Assembly: GCA_964564435.1 (NCBI GenBank)
Contig: CAZMAT010000011.1
Span: 1-64,000 of the forward strand
Source of the DNA: Fermentibacter sp964564435
Lineage (GTDB): Bacteria; Fermentibacterota; Fermentibacteria; Fermentibacterales; Fermentibacteraceae
Reading direction: 5' to 3'
Length of the DNA: 64,000 bases
Shown: in pieces, positions 8,198 to 16,359 of the stretch
Layout: each line of letters starts with the position of its first letter
Numbering within the stretch: position 1 is the stretch's first letter
The notes under the pieces: generated by a model
The model's input: only the letters and a program-made list of their open reading frames with translations
What the model was told of the DNA's origin: nothing
Databases searched by the model: none
Translations under genes and position numbers: made by a program

Positions 8198-9328
8198 TCA
8201 GAAGGCTCCGGGATCGAACGAGGCGCGTCTGGCGTGCCACTCCCTGCGCCACGACGCGAAGTCGCCCTCCGATATCGCGTTCCTGACATCCCCGAGCAGC
8301 TTCTCGTAGAACCTGAGGTTGTGCAGCGTGGCGAGTATGGGCGCGAGCCACTCCCTGGCCGTGAAGAGGTGCCTGAGATAGGCCCTGGAGTGGTTCGTGC
8401 AGGCCAGGCAGTCGCAGTCGGCCTGGAGGGGCCGGTGGTCGTTCCGGAACCTGGCGTTCCTGATGTTCACATGCCCGCCGGGGACGAAGAAGCCGCCTCC
8501 GCGGGCGTTCCTCGTGGGCACCACGCAGTCGTACATGTCCACCCCCATGGCGGTGAAGTCGACTATGTCCTCGGGCTTGCCCACGCCCATGAGATACCTG
8601 GGCCTGTCAGCCGGCAGGAGGTCGATGCATGCCTCCACCGCGGCCTCCATCATCGGCCTGGGCTCGCCCACGGAGACACCTCCTATCGCATAGCCGTCGA
8701 AGCGCATGGCGACCAGCTCGCGGGCCGCCCGGGCCCTCAGGTCGGCGAACGAGCCGCCCTGCACGATCCCGAACATCGCCCTTCCGTCCTCCGGGTGGAC
8801 CCTCCTGGCCCTGCCGGCCCACCGCAGCGTCAGTGCGAGCGACTCCTCGGTCCTCTCGCGCGAGGCGGGCTGCTCGAGGCACTCGTCCAGCACCATCGCG
8901 ACGTCGCTCCTGAACGTGCGCTGCAGCGAGATGACCCGCTCCGGCGTGAGGAGGTGGCGCGATCCGTCGACGTGGCTCTGGAACTCGTAGCCTTCCTCCG
9001 TGCGCCTTCTCAGAGTGGACAGGCTGAAGAGCTGGAAGCCCCCGCTGTCGGTGAGGATGTTGCCGCCGAATCCCGTGAAGCCGTGGAGCCCTCCGGCGGC
9101 CTCGATGACATCCTCCCCGGGCCTGAGATAGAGGTGGTAGGTGTTGGCCAGGATCATCCCGAATCCGTCGAGGTCGGTGACCCTGGCGGTCTTCACCGTG
9201 CCCTGGGTGCCCACGGGCATGAAGGCCGGGGTCTCGACGCTGCCGTGGGGGAGTGAGAGCCTCCCGCGCCTGGCCCTGTCGCAGGTGCGCAGCAGCTCGA
9301 AGCCCGGGGAGCCCGGCAAGCCCGGCAA
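8198..9328 (-). CDS. tgt: tRNA-guanine transglycosylase
   Basis: A 376-residue enzyme that exchanges guanine-34 of target tRNAs for the queuosine precursor. Key elements are present: DSGGFQLFSL with the active-site Asp, the substrate loop FGIVQGGSF, GGVSVGEP, the nucleophile region GVDMYDCVVPTRNAR and the zinc site CDCLACTNHSRAYLRHL (C-x-C-x2-C ... H). The start is TTG at 9328, with GGGAGAGG about eight bases upstream inside the end of the RDD gene. queA lies two genes upstream in the same direction, so the transglycosylation and the later isomerisation step of queuosine synthesis are encoded together, with an unrelated membrane protein between them. Confidence 0.93.
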   Translation of the reverse strand: MPGLPGSPGFELLRTCDRARRGRLSLPHGSVETPAFMPVGTQGTVKTARVTDLDGFGMILANTYHLYLRPGEDVIEAAGGLHGFTGFGGNILTDSGGFQLFSLSTLRRRTEEGYEFQSHVDGSRHLLTPERVISLQRTFRSDVAMVLDECLEQPASRERTEESLALTLRWAGRARRVHPEDGRAMFGIVQGGSFADLRARAARELVAMRFDGYAIGGVSVGEPRPMMEAAVEACIDLLPADRPRYLMGVGKPEDIVDFTAMGVDMYDCVVPTRNARGGGFFVPGGHVNIRNARFRNDHRPLQADCDCLACTNHSRAYLRHLFTAREWLAPILATLHNLRFYEKLLGDVRNAISEGDFASWRREWHARRASFDPGAF

Positions 9329-9331
9329 GCC

Positions 9332-10408
9332 CTAGACCTCTCCCGGGGCCGGAGCGCCCTGGCCCGATCCGGTCGATGCGTCGGGCCCGGCCTGCGGGGC
9401 TGCGCCCGACGGCTCCGGATCGGCAGGAGGAGTCGAGTCCGCTGCCGGCTCGGGCTGCTCCGCGGGCGGGACTTCCGCGGCCGGGACAGGTTCGGTCGAT
9501 GTCGAGTCCGAGGTCGAGTCGGGAGGCTGGGGCATCTCCAGGGAGCCCGGGCCGAACCCGGTGTCCTCGACCGAGGGGAACCCGCCCGCCTCCTCGATGA
9601 GATCCGGCACGTATACGCCGTAGTCCTCCGCCAGCAGGAGCATGGGATGGTCCGGGTCGAGCCGGGCGATCTCCCTCAGCTCCGCCGCGAGATCATCGTC
9701 CATGTCGTTGCGGTAGTAGAGGCTGGCGAGCCTGACGTGGTACTCGATGCTGTCCGGGAATCTCTGCTTCATCTCCAGGTACATGGTCAGGAGCTCGGTG
9801 TCCTCGGCGGATATCCCGAGGTCCGGCTCCACGCGCCCGGTCTGCGCGATGCGCACGCTCCCGAGCGGAACGAACAGGATCACCGCGGCCATCGCAAGGG
9901 AGAGGAAGGTGTAGATCAGCACGTTCCTGTTGTTCCTCCTCCTCTCGTCCAGGATGGTGTCGAGGGGCCTCGGGTCGTGGGATGGATCGAGGAAGACCAG
10001 CTCGACACCGGCAGCCGCTTCGGGCAGCGACCGCCTCCCGAAGAGGACCGGGATGAATCCCGCGAGCAGGAGCATGAAGGAGACGGGGGTCAGGAGCACC
10101 CTGAGGAGGGTCCGCCATCCCGAGGGCACCCTGCCGTGGCTGTCCACCTCCGCGAGGCCGAAGGCCCTCAGAGGGTCCGCCATCCTCGTGTACCTCGGGC
10201 TCTCGAGGAGGGCCAGGATGTTGGCCGACACGAGGAAGGTCAGTGGGAGGGCGTTCAGGAACATGCTGGTGACGAACCTGAGGATGGAGTCGAGGAGCAC
10301 GGTCCAGGCCAGAAGGATGGATGTCTCCATCAGGGCCAGGCCGAGGTGCTGCCTGGTGGAGAGGCCGAGCCTCCCGAGCCATGCGATGTTCCGGGCTGTC
10401 ACGGTCAT
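9332..10408 (-). CDS. RDD-like membrane protein with TPR-like region and Pro-rich tail
   Basis: A 358-residue protein. Residues 20-65 hold two hydrophobic helices. The following part, DPLRAFGLAEVDSHGRVPS to about residue 140, resembles the RDD transmembrane domain (conserved basic residue, then a D-x-x-G-R-x-P-S turn, another helix pair, and the LPEAAAGVELV end). A fourth helix lies near residue 175. After it come TPR-like helices (LLTMYLEMKQRFPDSIEYHVR, LASLYYRNDMDDDLAAELRE) and then about 80 residues rich in Pro, Ala, Glu, Ser and Thr. It sits between queA and tgt with spacings of 9 and 3 nt, so it is in the same transcript. I cannot assign a function. Confidence 0.6.
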   Translation of the reverse strand: MTVTARNIAWLGRLGLSTRQHLGLALMETSILLAWTVLLDSILRFVTSMFLNALPLTFLVSANILALLESPRYTRMADPLRAFGLAEVDSHGRVPSGWRTLLRVLLTPVSFMLLLAGFIPVLFGRRSLPEAAAGVELVFLDPSHDPRPLDTILDERRRNNRNVLIYTFLSLAMAAVILFVPLGSVRIAQTGRVEPDLGISAEDTELLTMYLEMKQRFPDSIEYHVRLASLYYRNDMDDDLAAELREIARLDPDHPMLLLAEDYGVYVPDLIEEAGGFPSVEDTGFGPGSLEMPQPPDSTSDSTSTEPVPAAEVPPAEQPEPAADSTPPADPEPSGAAPQAGPDASTGSGQGAPAPGEV

Positions 10409-10417
10409 GTCGCGTCC

Positions 10418-11443
10418 TCAGAGGATCAGCATGGCGTCGCCATAGCTGTAGAACCTGTAGCCCGCGCCTATAGCGTGGGAGTATGCCTCGTGCATGAAAT
10501 CGAGCCCCATCAGGGCCGATACCAGGCAGAGAAGGGAGCTGCCCGGGAGGTGGAAGTTGGTGACGAGCCCCGCGACCACCCCGAAGCTGCAGGGCGGCCT
10601 GATGAAGAGGGATGTGCGCCCCTCGGACGGGGCGATCCCCCTGCCCGCCGTCTCGAGCACTCTGGCGCTCGTGGTTCCCACGGCTATCACCCTCCTGCCC
10701 TCCGAAAGCGCGGTCGAAACTGCCTTCGAGCAGGCCTCCCCTATCTCGTACCGCTCCGGTTCGAGAGAGTTCCTGTCGAGCTCGTCGTGTCTGAGGGGCT
10801 CGAATGTCCCCGGGCCGACGTGGAGCGTGAGCATCGTCGTCTCTATGCCGCGATCACGGAGTCGCGACAGGATGCCGGAGTCGAAGTGCAGGCCGGCCGT
10901 GGGGGCCGCGACGGCGCCCGGCCGGTCGGCGTACACGGTCTGATACCTCTCCGAGTCCTCCGGGGCCGCCTCCCGCCTAATGTAGGGGGGGAGGGGGACC
11001 TCTCCAGCTGAATTCAATGCGCACTCGAGGTCTCCCACGGCCCTGAAGGAGACTTTCGCCCTTCCCGGCCCCGTCACCTCCACGACCGTACCCTCGAGCC
11101 CTCCCTGGAGATCCAGCACGGCTCCCGGCCGGCACCTGCGGGAAGGCTTCAGCATGACCGCCCAGGTGTCCTCCGAGATCCTCTCCAGCAGTAGGATCTC
11201 GGCCAGGCCGCCCGTGTCCCTCCTCCTGCCGCGGAGCCTCGCCCTGGTGACCCTGGTGTCGTTGAACACGAGCAGGTCACCGGGCGTGAGGAGGTCGGGG
11301 AGGGATCGGAACATGCGGTCCGAGAGCCTGCGAGCCTCCCTTTCGACGAGGAGGAGCCTGCTGCCCGAGCGCTCGGGGGCGGGATGCTGGGCGATCAGCT
11401 CCACGGGAAGATCGAACGAGATGTCGCTCCGGGTCAGGCCCAA
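10418..11443 (-). CDS. queA: S-adenosylmethionine:tRNA ribosyltransferase-isomerase
   Basis: A 341-residue enzyme that turns preQ1-tRNA into epoxyqueuosine-tRNA by transferring the ribose of SAM. The sequence shows the typical start DISFDLPVELIAQHPAPERS, then LLVFNDTRVTRARL, PLPPYIRR, YQTVYADRPGAVAAPTAGLHF, LHVGPGTFEPL, VGTTSARVLE and TNFHLPGSSLL. The start is TTG at 11443, with AGGAG five bases upstream, beginning 2 nt after the stop of the sensor kinase. The frame stays open further upstream only as a shadow of that kinase gene. Confidence 0.93.
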   Translation of the reverse strand: MGLTRSDISFDLPVELIAQHPAPERSGSRLLLVEREARRLSDRMFRSLPDLLTPGDLLVFNDTRVTRARLRGRRRDTGGLAEILLLERISEDTWAVMLKPSRRCRPGAVLDLQGGLEGTVVEVTGPGRAKVSFRAVGDLECALNSAGEVPLPPYIRREAAPEDSERYQTVYADRPGAVAAPTAGLHFDSGILSRLRDRGIETTMLTLHVGPGTFEPLRHDELDRNSLEPERYEIGEACSKAVSTALSEGRRVIAVGTTSARVLETAGRGIAPSEGRTSLFIRPPCSFGVVAGLVTNFHLPGSSLLCLVSALMGLDFMHEAYSHAIGAGYRFYSYGDAMLIL

Positions 11444-11445
11444 GC

Positions 11446-13977
11446 CTACTCCTGCCTGCCCGGCACAGGCAGGCGGAGCATGAAGCGCGCCCCCCTGCCC
11501 TCCCTGCTGAACACGTTGATGGTCCCTCCCATGCCGTCGGTGAACCTCCTGACTATCGAGAGGCCGATGCCCAGGCCCTGTGACTCCTCGCCGTCGCCCC
11601 TGTAGAACCGGTCGAAGACGTAGGGAAGCGACTTGGCAGGTATCCCCGAACCGGTGTCCTCCACGTCCAGCGTCCACGAGGACTGCTCTCCCCTCATCCT
11701 CACGGTGATGGAGCCCCCGATGGGGGTGTGCCTCAGGGCGTTGTCGAGCAGGTTCCAGATGACCTCCTCGAGCCTCTGCCTCTCGAAGAACGCCGTGAAC
11801 GGCGTCTGGGGGAGATCGATGACTATCCCGACCCCGCGCTCCGAGATCCTCGACTCCAGGTTCTTCAGGACGGTTTCCAGGATCTCCGAGGGCCTGCCCC
11901 ATGCCCCCTCCCCCCTGTCGTGCTGGATCTCGAGCCTGAGGAACGACAGCAGCCTCTCGACCTGCTCGGAGACCTGGAGGGTGGACCTGGAGAGGGACCC
12001 CACCGCATCCAGCTGATCGGGGCCCAGTTCGCCCAGCTTCCCCGAGGCCAGCATGTCGCAGAAGCCCTTCATGGCGGTCACGGGGGCCCTCATCCTGTGG
12101 CTGAGGCTCAGGAGGATGTCCTCCATGTCCGAACGCCCGGCGGGGTCCTCGGCGGGCTTGCCCTGCCCGTCGACGGACGGGCGCCCTTCGGGGAAGAGCC
12201 AGAGGGACAGCGGTATCGAAATGAGCCGGATCAGGTTGGGTGCCGGGTTGGGGAATGCGCCGGGCTGCCTCGAAAGCGCCAGGAGCACGCCCGTCGCCCT
12301 GCCCTGGCGCCTCAGCAGCGGCACCGCGACTTCGCTGCGGAATCCCCGCACCGAAGGGCTGAACCTGCCGTCGGAGGCGGAGTCGGCAACGTAGGCCGGC
12401 TCGCTGTGGGTGTACGACCAGCCGGGAGCGGTCTCCGAAGTCAGGTTCAGGGGCTCGGGCTCCGAGGATACTCCGCAGGAGACGACGGGCTGGAGAGCTC
12501 CGTCAGGGCCTGGAGGCCCCCATGCTATCATCGCCTCCGCTCCGGTGACGTCGGCCGCCCTGGCGAGGAACTTCTCCGGTCCGGAATCGCCCATCCGCAT
12601 GAAGTCCCACGTGTCCAGGATGGTCGAGGCGGTGTTCATTATGCTCCGCTGTGCCGAGGCTGACATCGCCAGGTCGGTGAGGTAGGGCGCGAGCGAGAGC
12701 ACGAACCTGGCCAGAGGGGAGATCGTGCCTGATTTCAGCCCGTAGAGGGCTATCCTGGCCATCCCCCCGCGGAGGCGTGTCGAAATGCCGTACGAGAAGC
12801 CTTTCTCCACCGATCCCGACCAGCGCTCCGAGCCGTTCTCGGGCTGCGGCTCCGATCCTTCCGCGCTGTCGGCCTGGAGAGGGACGTCGCCGGAGGTGTA
12901 CACCCTGCCGCCCGTGGCGACCGACACGCCGCCCGCTCCGGTTCCCGTCTTCAGGAGGTCGAGCGCGAGCCGCATCTGATCGGCCTGGTCCCTGCCCTCG
13001 TCCATCATCCTGGAAAGGGTGCCGATGGGGCCGGTTTCCAGCCCCGAGGGGGATTCCTCGCCGGAAGGCCTGATGAAGACCAGGGTTTCGTCGCTGTCGG
13101 GCATGAGGATCGACGTGACCTCCGCACCGATCTCCACACCGCTCGACGATATGATGGAGATGTCCCTGCGGAACGGTGCGAACCCCTTCTTCAGGCGCAT
13201 CTCGTGGATCATCGCCAGCCCGGGCCGGTCCGTCTGGGGAACCCACTGCCTTATGTCCGTCCCGGTGACCTCCCCGGCACCGAACGATTCCGCCATGGCC
13301 TCCATGGCCCTGTTGATCCATCTGATGCGCCCCTCGGCATCGATGATCATGGCCGGGGCGGGCACGCTCCCGAGGATCGTCTCGACTATGGAGGAGTCGG
13401 GGGTCGAGAAGGCCGACAGGTCCATCGTGGGGGAGGAGATGCCGAGGATGAGGAGCCCTCCCGGGAGCAGCCGGACGGAGGCGATCATCGTGTGGGACCT
13501 GCCTCCCTGTAGGATCTCGACAGAGAAGGGCTGGACCCGTTCCATCATCCTGCTCTCGGCCACGGCGGACCAGAAGGTCGGGAGGCTCGAGGGCGCCACG
13601 AGCTCCGACACTGCGGCGAGGTGGGAGAGGTCGAACGGTCCGGGGGCGTCGGAGGATGAGGACGAGCTGTAGATCGTCCCGGTGGAATCGAACAGCACGG
13701 AGAGGAGGCCGTCGCTCATGGCGGACAGGAAGGCCGCATGGGCGCTCCTGTCGGTCCTCTGGACTATCATCAGGCGCTCGTTCCCATGCCGGAAGCAGTG
13801 CACCGCCATCAGCGCACCGTCCACCACCATGGGCCAGAGCCCGACGGGCATCCCGGCGATAACGGCCTTCAGGTCCTCCCGGAAGCCGAGGACTCTGTCG
13901 AGCACGTCGTTCGAAGAAGCCGCTCCGTCGGTCACCCTGAGGACGGCAATCGACTCCGGGAGCATCACCTGATCCAT
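11446..13977 (-). CDS. soluble PAS/GAF sensor histidine kinase
   Basis: An 843-residue kinase without obvious membrane segments. Order: an N-terminal region of unknown type, two PAS-like domains (about 80-190 and 220-330), a poorly conserved middle, a GAF-like domain (about 470-590, with AMIAWGPPGPDGALQPV and EVAVPLLRRQGRATGVLLAL), then HisKA with SLSHRMRAPVTAMKGF (phospho-acceptor His627) and HATPase_c with the N-box VIWNLLDNALRH, DTGSGIP and GLGIGLSIV. It is predicted to be active. The ATG at 13977 has GGAGG immediately before it, which is tight; the in-frame ATG at 13965 is an alternative. No response regulator is adjacent. It heads the queA-tgt-rlmD block, and its divergent neighbour is a PTS EIIA gene. 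Confidence 0.82.
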   Translation of the reverse strand: MDQVMLPESIAVLRVTDGAASSNDVLDRVLGFREDLKAVIAGMPVGLWPMVVDGALMAVHCFRHGNERLMIVQRTDRSAHAAFLSAMSDGLLSVLFDSTGTIYSSSSSSDAPGPFDLSHLAAVSELVAPSSLPTFWSAVAESRMMERVQPFSVEILQGGRSHTMIASVRLLPGGLLILGISSPTMDLSAFSTPDSSIVETILGSVPAPAMIIDAEGRIRWINRAMEAMAESFGAGEVTGTDIRQWVPQTDRPGLAMIHEMRLKKGFAPFRRDISIISSSGVEIGAEVTSILMPDSDETLVFIRPSGEESPSGLETGPIGTLSRMMDEGRDQADQMRLALDLLKTGTGAGGVSVATGGRVYTSGDVPLQADSAEGSEPQPENGSERWSGSVEKGFSYGISTRLRGGMARIALYGLKSGTISPLARFVLSLAPYLTDLAMSASAQRSIMNTASTILDTWDFMRMGDSGPEKFLARAADVTGAEAMIAWGPPGPDGALQPVVSCGVSSEPEPLNLTSETAPGWSYTHSEPAYVADSASDGRFSPSVRGFRSEVAVPLLRRQGRATGVLLALSRQPGAFPNPAPNLIRLISIPLSLWLFPEGRPSVDGQGKPAEDPAGRSDMEDILLSLSHRMRAPVTAMKGFCDMLASGKLGELGPDQLDAVGSLSRSTLQVSEQVERLLSFLRLEIQHDRGEGAWGRPSEILETVLKNLESRISERGVGIVIDLPQTPFTAFFERQRLEEVIWNLLDNALRHTPIGGSITVRMRGEQSSWTLDVEDTGSGIPAKSLPYVFDRFYRGDGEESQGLGIGLSIVRRFTDGMGGTINVFSREGRGARFMLRLPVPGRQE

Positions 13978-14014
13978 GCCTCCGCCGGGCCGGCCGCCCG
14001 GACTCCGCTGCTTC

Positions 14015-14043
14015 TTTTCAGGCCGTTCCGGGACACCTATATT
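14015..14043 (+). promoter_or_regulatory. sigma-70-type promoter for the EIIA-guaB operon
   Basis: TTTTCA at 14015-14020 and TATATT at 14038-14043 are separated by 17 bp. The predicted start of transcription, near 14050, leaves about 23 nt to the TTG start of the EIIA gene, room for its AAGGAG site. This is the only clearly AT-rich patch between the divergent kinase and EIIA genes. Confidence 0.55.
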
Positions 14044-14072
14044 TCGAGAACCAGCCTGCAAAGGAGTGTCGC

Positions 14073-14513
14073 TTGAACAAATCATGCTACTGCGTATGGG
14101 ACCTCCAGTCAACAGACCGTGACTCAGCGCTGACTGAACTCCTCGCCTCCGTTCCGAACATCGGCGCCCACTCCAGGGAGATGCTCATCAAGGCTCTCCA
14201 TACCAGGGAGCAGGCGGGCGCCACCCTGGTGACCCCGGGGATCGCGATGCCCCACTGCAGGAGCATCCTCATGGACGACCTGGTGATAGCCATCGGCCGC
14301 TCCTCCTCGGGCATCCCCTGGCCCGACGAGCCGGCCGGAGTGGTCGTGATGTTCATCTCGCCGGTCAAGCCCAGCGGCCCCCAGGAACACATGGACCTCA
14401 TCGCCCATCTCGCATCCCACATGAAGAACAACGGTCCGGAGAGGATCACCGGCGCCTCATCGCCGGAGAAGCTGGCCGAGCTCCTGGGGCTCGACCTCAT
14501 CCAGGGCGGGTAA
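14073..14513 (+). CDS. PTS EIIA-2 domain protein (PtsN-like)
   Basis: A 146-residue stand-alone EIIA domain of the fructose/nitrogen type. The active-site motif GIAMPHCRS contains His61, which accepts phosphate from HPr/NPr. The region MVVMFISPVKPSG-like (here VVVMFISPVKPSG) and the C-terminal DLIAHLASHM helix fit the EIIA-2 fold. There are no EIIB or EIIC genes nearby, so a regulatory role like that of PtsN is more likely than sugar transport. The start is TTG at 14073, six bases after AAGGAG at 14061-14066. The next gene begins one base after its stop codon. Confidence 0.8.
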   Translation: MNKSCYCVWDLQSTDRDSALTELLASVPNIGAHSREMLIKALHTREQAGATLVTPGIAMPHCRSILMDDLVIAIGRSSSGIPWPDEPAGVVVMFISPVKPSGPQEHMDLIAHLASHMKNNGPERITGASSPEKLAELLGLDLIQGG

Positions 14514-14514
14514 G

Positions 14515-14868
14515 ATGCATCAGGATCTCGAAAAGTTGATCAGTCTGCACGATCTGGACACCATGATCGCCGACCTGGGCAGGGCCGACATTCGTCAGCA
14601 GGAGGAGGGGCTCGGGCTCTCGCCGGATCAGGCCCTCGTCGAACTGGGCAAGATGCGCGACGTCCTGGTCGAGTCCATCAGGAAGAGGTGGTACGCCCTC
14701 TACGGCCAGATCAGCTCGCGATACGGCAACGCGGTGGTCCCCGTGGTGCAGAACAGGTGCAGCGGCTGCTTCACGATGCTGCCGACGTCGGTCAACTACG
14801 CCGGCGACAGGAACGAGCAGGTCAGGACCTGCTCGATCTGCGGCCGCATCATCTACTGGGCCGACTAG
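14515..14868 (+). CDS. short zinc-ribbon protein (C4-type)
   Basis: A 117-residue protein with an N-terminal alpha-helical part (residues 1-65, LISLHDLDTMIADLG onward) and a C-terminal zinc ribbon with two Cys pairs, RCSGCFTMLP and RTCSICGRIIYW. This arrangement resembles the end of the C4-type zinc-ribbon proteins of the CdsZ/zf-RING_7 group, but the coiled-coil part is much shorter than usual. The precise role is unknown. It lies between the EIIA gene (1 nt) and guaB (6 nt) and is surely co-transcribed. Confidence 0.65.
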   Translation: MHQDLEKLISLHDLDTMIADLGRADIRQQEEGLGLSPDQALVELGKMRDVLVESIRKRWYALYGQISSRYGNAVVPVVQNRCSGCFTMLPTSVNYAGDRNEQVRTCSICGRIIYWAD

Positions 14869-14874
14869 ATCCGC

Positions 14875-16359
14875 ATGCCCACCAACGTCGGAGCCGACTG
14901 GCCCGAGAAGTTCACGTTCGACGACGTGCTCCTGCTCCCCGGCTACTCCGAGGTCATCCCCTCCGAGGTCGACCTGGGCACCGTTCTCGCACGCGACATC
15001 GCCCTCCGTATACCCATCGTCAGCGCTGCGATGGACACCGTCACCGAATCCGAGATGGCCATCGCCCTCGCCCAGGAGGGCGGCATGGGGGTCGTCCACA
15101 AGAACCTGTCGATCGAATCCCAGTGCGGCCACGTGAGGCGGGTGAAGAGGTCCGAGAGCGGGATCGTGGTGGATCCGGTGACTATTTCGGTCGACGCCCT
15201 GCTCCGCGACGCGGTCGCCCTGGCCTCGAGGAACGGCATCTCCGGGTTCCCCGTGGTGGATGGCGACAGGCTGGTGGGCATGCTCACCAACCGCGACTAC
15301 CAGTTCGAGGAGGACATGGACAGGCCCGTCCGTGAGCTCATGACCCCGGCCGACCGGCTCATCACCGCCCCCCACGGGACGGATGCCGGGGAGGCCCTCC
15401 TCCTCCTCAGGGCCCACAGGCTCGAAAAGCTGCCCCTCGTCGACTCCGACATGAGGATCAAGGGCCTGGTCACCGCCAAGGACGTGCACAAGGCCATCGC
15501 CTACCCCGAGGCCTGCAAGGATTCCAGAGGCAGGCTCAGGGTCGGTGCCGCAGTGGGCGTTGGCGCCGAGGCCTCCGAGAGGGCCGCCGCCCTCGTGGAA
15601 GCAGGGGTGGACTGCCTGTTCGTCGATACTTCCCACGGTCACTCCTCCAGGGTCATCGCGATGGTCGGCTCGCTCCGCTCTGCATTCCCCGACATGGCGA
15701 TAGTGGCGGGGAACGTCGTGACGCCTGCGGCCGTCGACGCCCTCGCAGACGCCGGGGCTGACTGCATCAAGATCGGCGTGGGCCCGGGCTCGATCTGCAC
15801 CACCAGGGTCGTCGCCGGCGTCGGATGCCCGCAGGTCAGCGCGGTCCTCGAATGCTCACGGGCCGCGTCCGCGAGGGGGCTGCGCACGATCGCCGACGGG
15901 GGAATCAAGTACTCGGGCGACATAGTGAAGGCGCTCGCGGCGGGAGCCAGCTCCGTGATGATAGGCAGCCTCTTCGCCGGCACCACCGAGAGCCCCGGGG
16001 AGACCATCATCTACAAGGGCCGCAAATTCAAGATCTACAGGGGGATGGGCTCGCTGGGCGCCATGCGCGAGGGAAGCGCGGACAGGTACTTCCAGGAGGG
16101 CCGTGACCAGAGGAAGCTCGTTCCCGAAGGCATAGAGGGCATGGTCCCCTTCAAGGGTCCTCTCAGGGACTACGTGTTCCAGTTGAACGGAGGACTCAGG
16201 GCCGGCATGGGCTATGTCGGCGCCGCCAGCCTCCCCGAACTCCCGGCCAGGGCGAGGTTCGTCAGGATCACTTCGGCCGGGTTGCGCGAGAGCCATGCCC
16301 ACGACGTTATGATCACCAAGGAAGCCCCCAACTACTCCACGGAGTCGGATGCTTTCTGA
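14875..16359 (+). CDS. guaB: inosine-5'-monophosphate dehydrogenase
   Basis: A 494-residue IMPDH, which oxidises IMP to XMP with NAD+ in the committed step of GTP synthesis. It starts with FTFDDVLLLPGYSEVIPS, has a tandem CBS pair inserted at about residues 95-215, and the catalytic loop GPGSICTTR with Cys308. The flap GSLGAMREGSADRYFQ and the GGLRAGMGYVGA end are intact. Length and domain order match the usual bacterial enzyme. The CBS pair is the usual site of purine-nucleotide control. The final 11 bases overlap the start of the pseudokinase-like gene. Confidence 0.95.
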   Translation: MPTNVGADWPEKFTFDDVLLLPGYSEVIPSEVDLGTVLARDIALRIPIVSAAMDTVTESEMAIALAQEGGMGVVHKNLSIESQCGHVRRVKRSESGIVVDPVTISVDALLRDAVALASRNGISGFPVVDGDRLVGMLTNRDYQFEEDMDRPVRELMTPADRLITAPHGTDAGEALLLLRAHRLEKLPLVDSDMRIKGLVTAKDVHKAIAYPEACKDSRGRLRVGAAVGVGAEASERAAALVEAGVDCLFVDTSHGHSSRVIAMVGSLRSAFPDMAIVAGNVVTPAAVDALADAGADCIKIGVGPGSICTTRVVAGVGCPQVSAVLECSRAASARGLRTIADGGIKYSGDIVKALAAGASSVMIGSLFAGTTESPGETIIYKGRKFKIYRGMGSLGAMREGSADRYFQEGRDQRKLVPEGIEGMVPFKGPLRDYVFQLNGGLRAGMGYVGAASLPELPARARFVRITSAGLRESHAHDVMITKEAPNYSTESDAF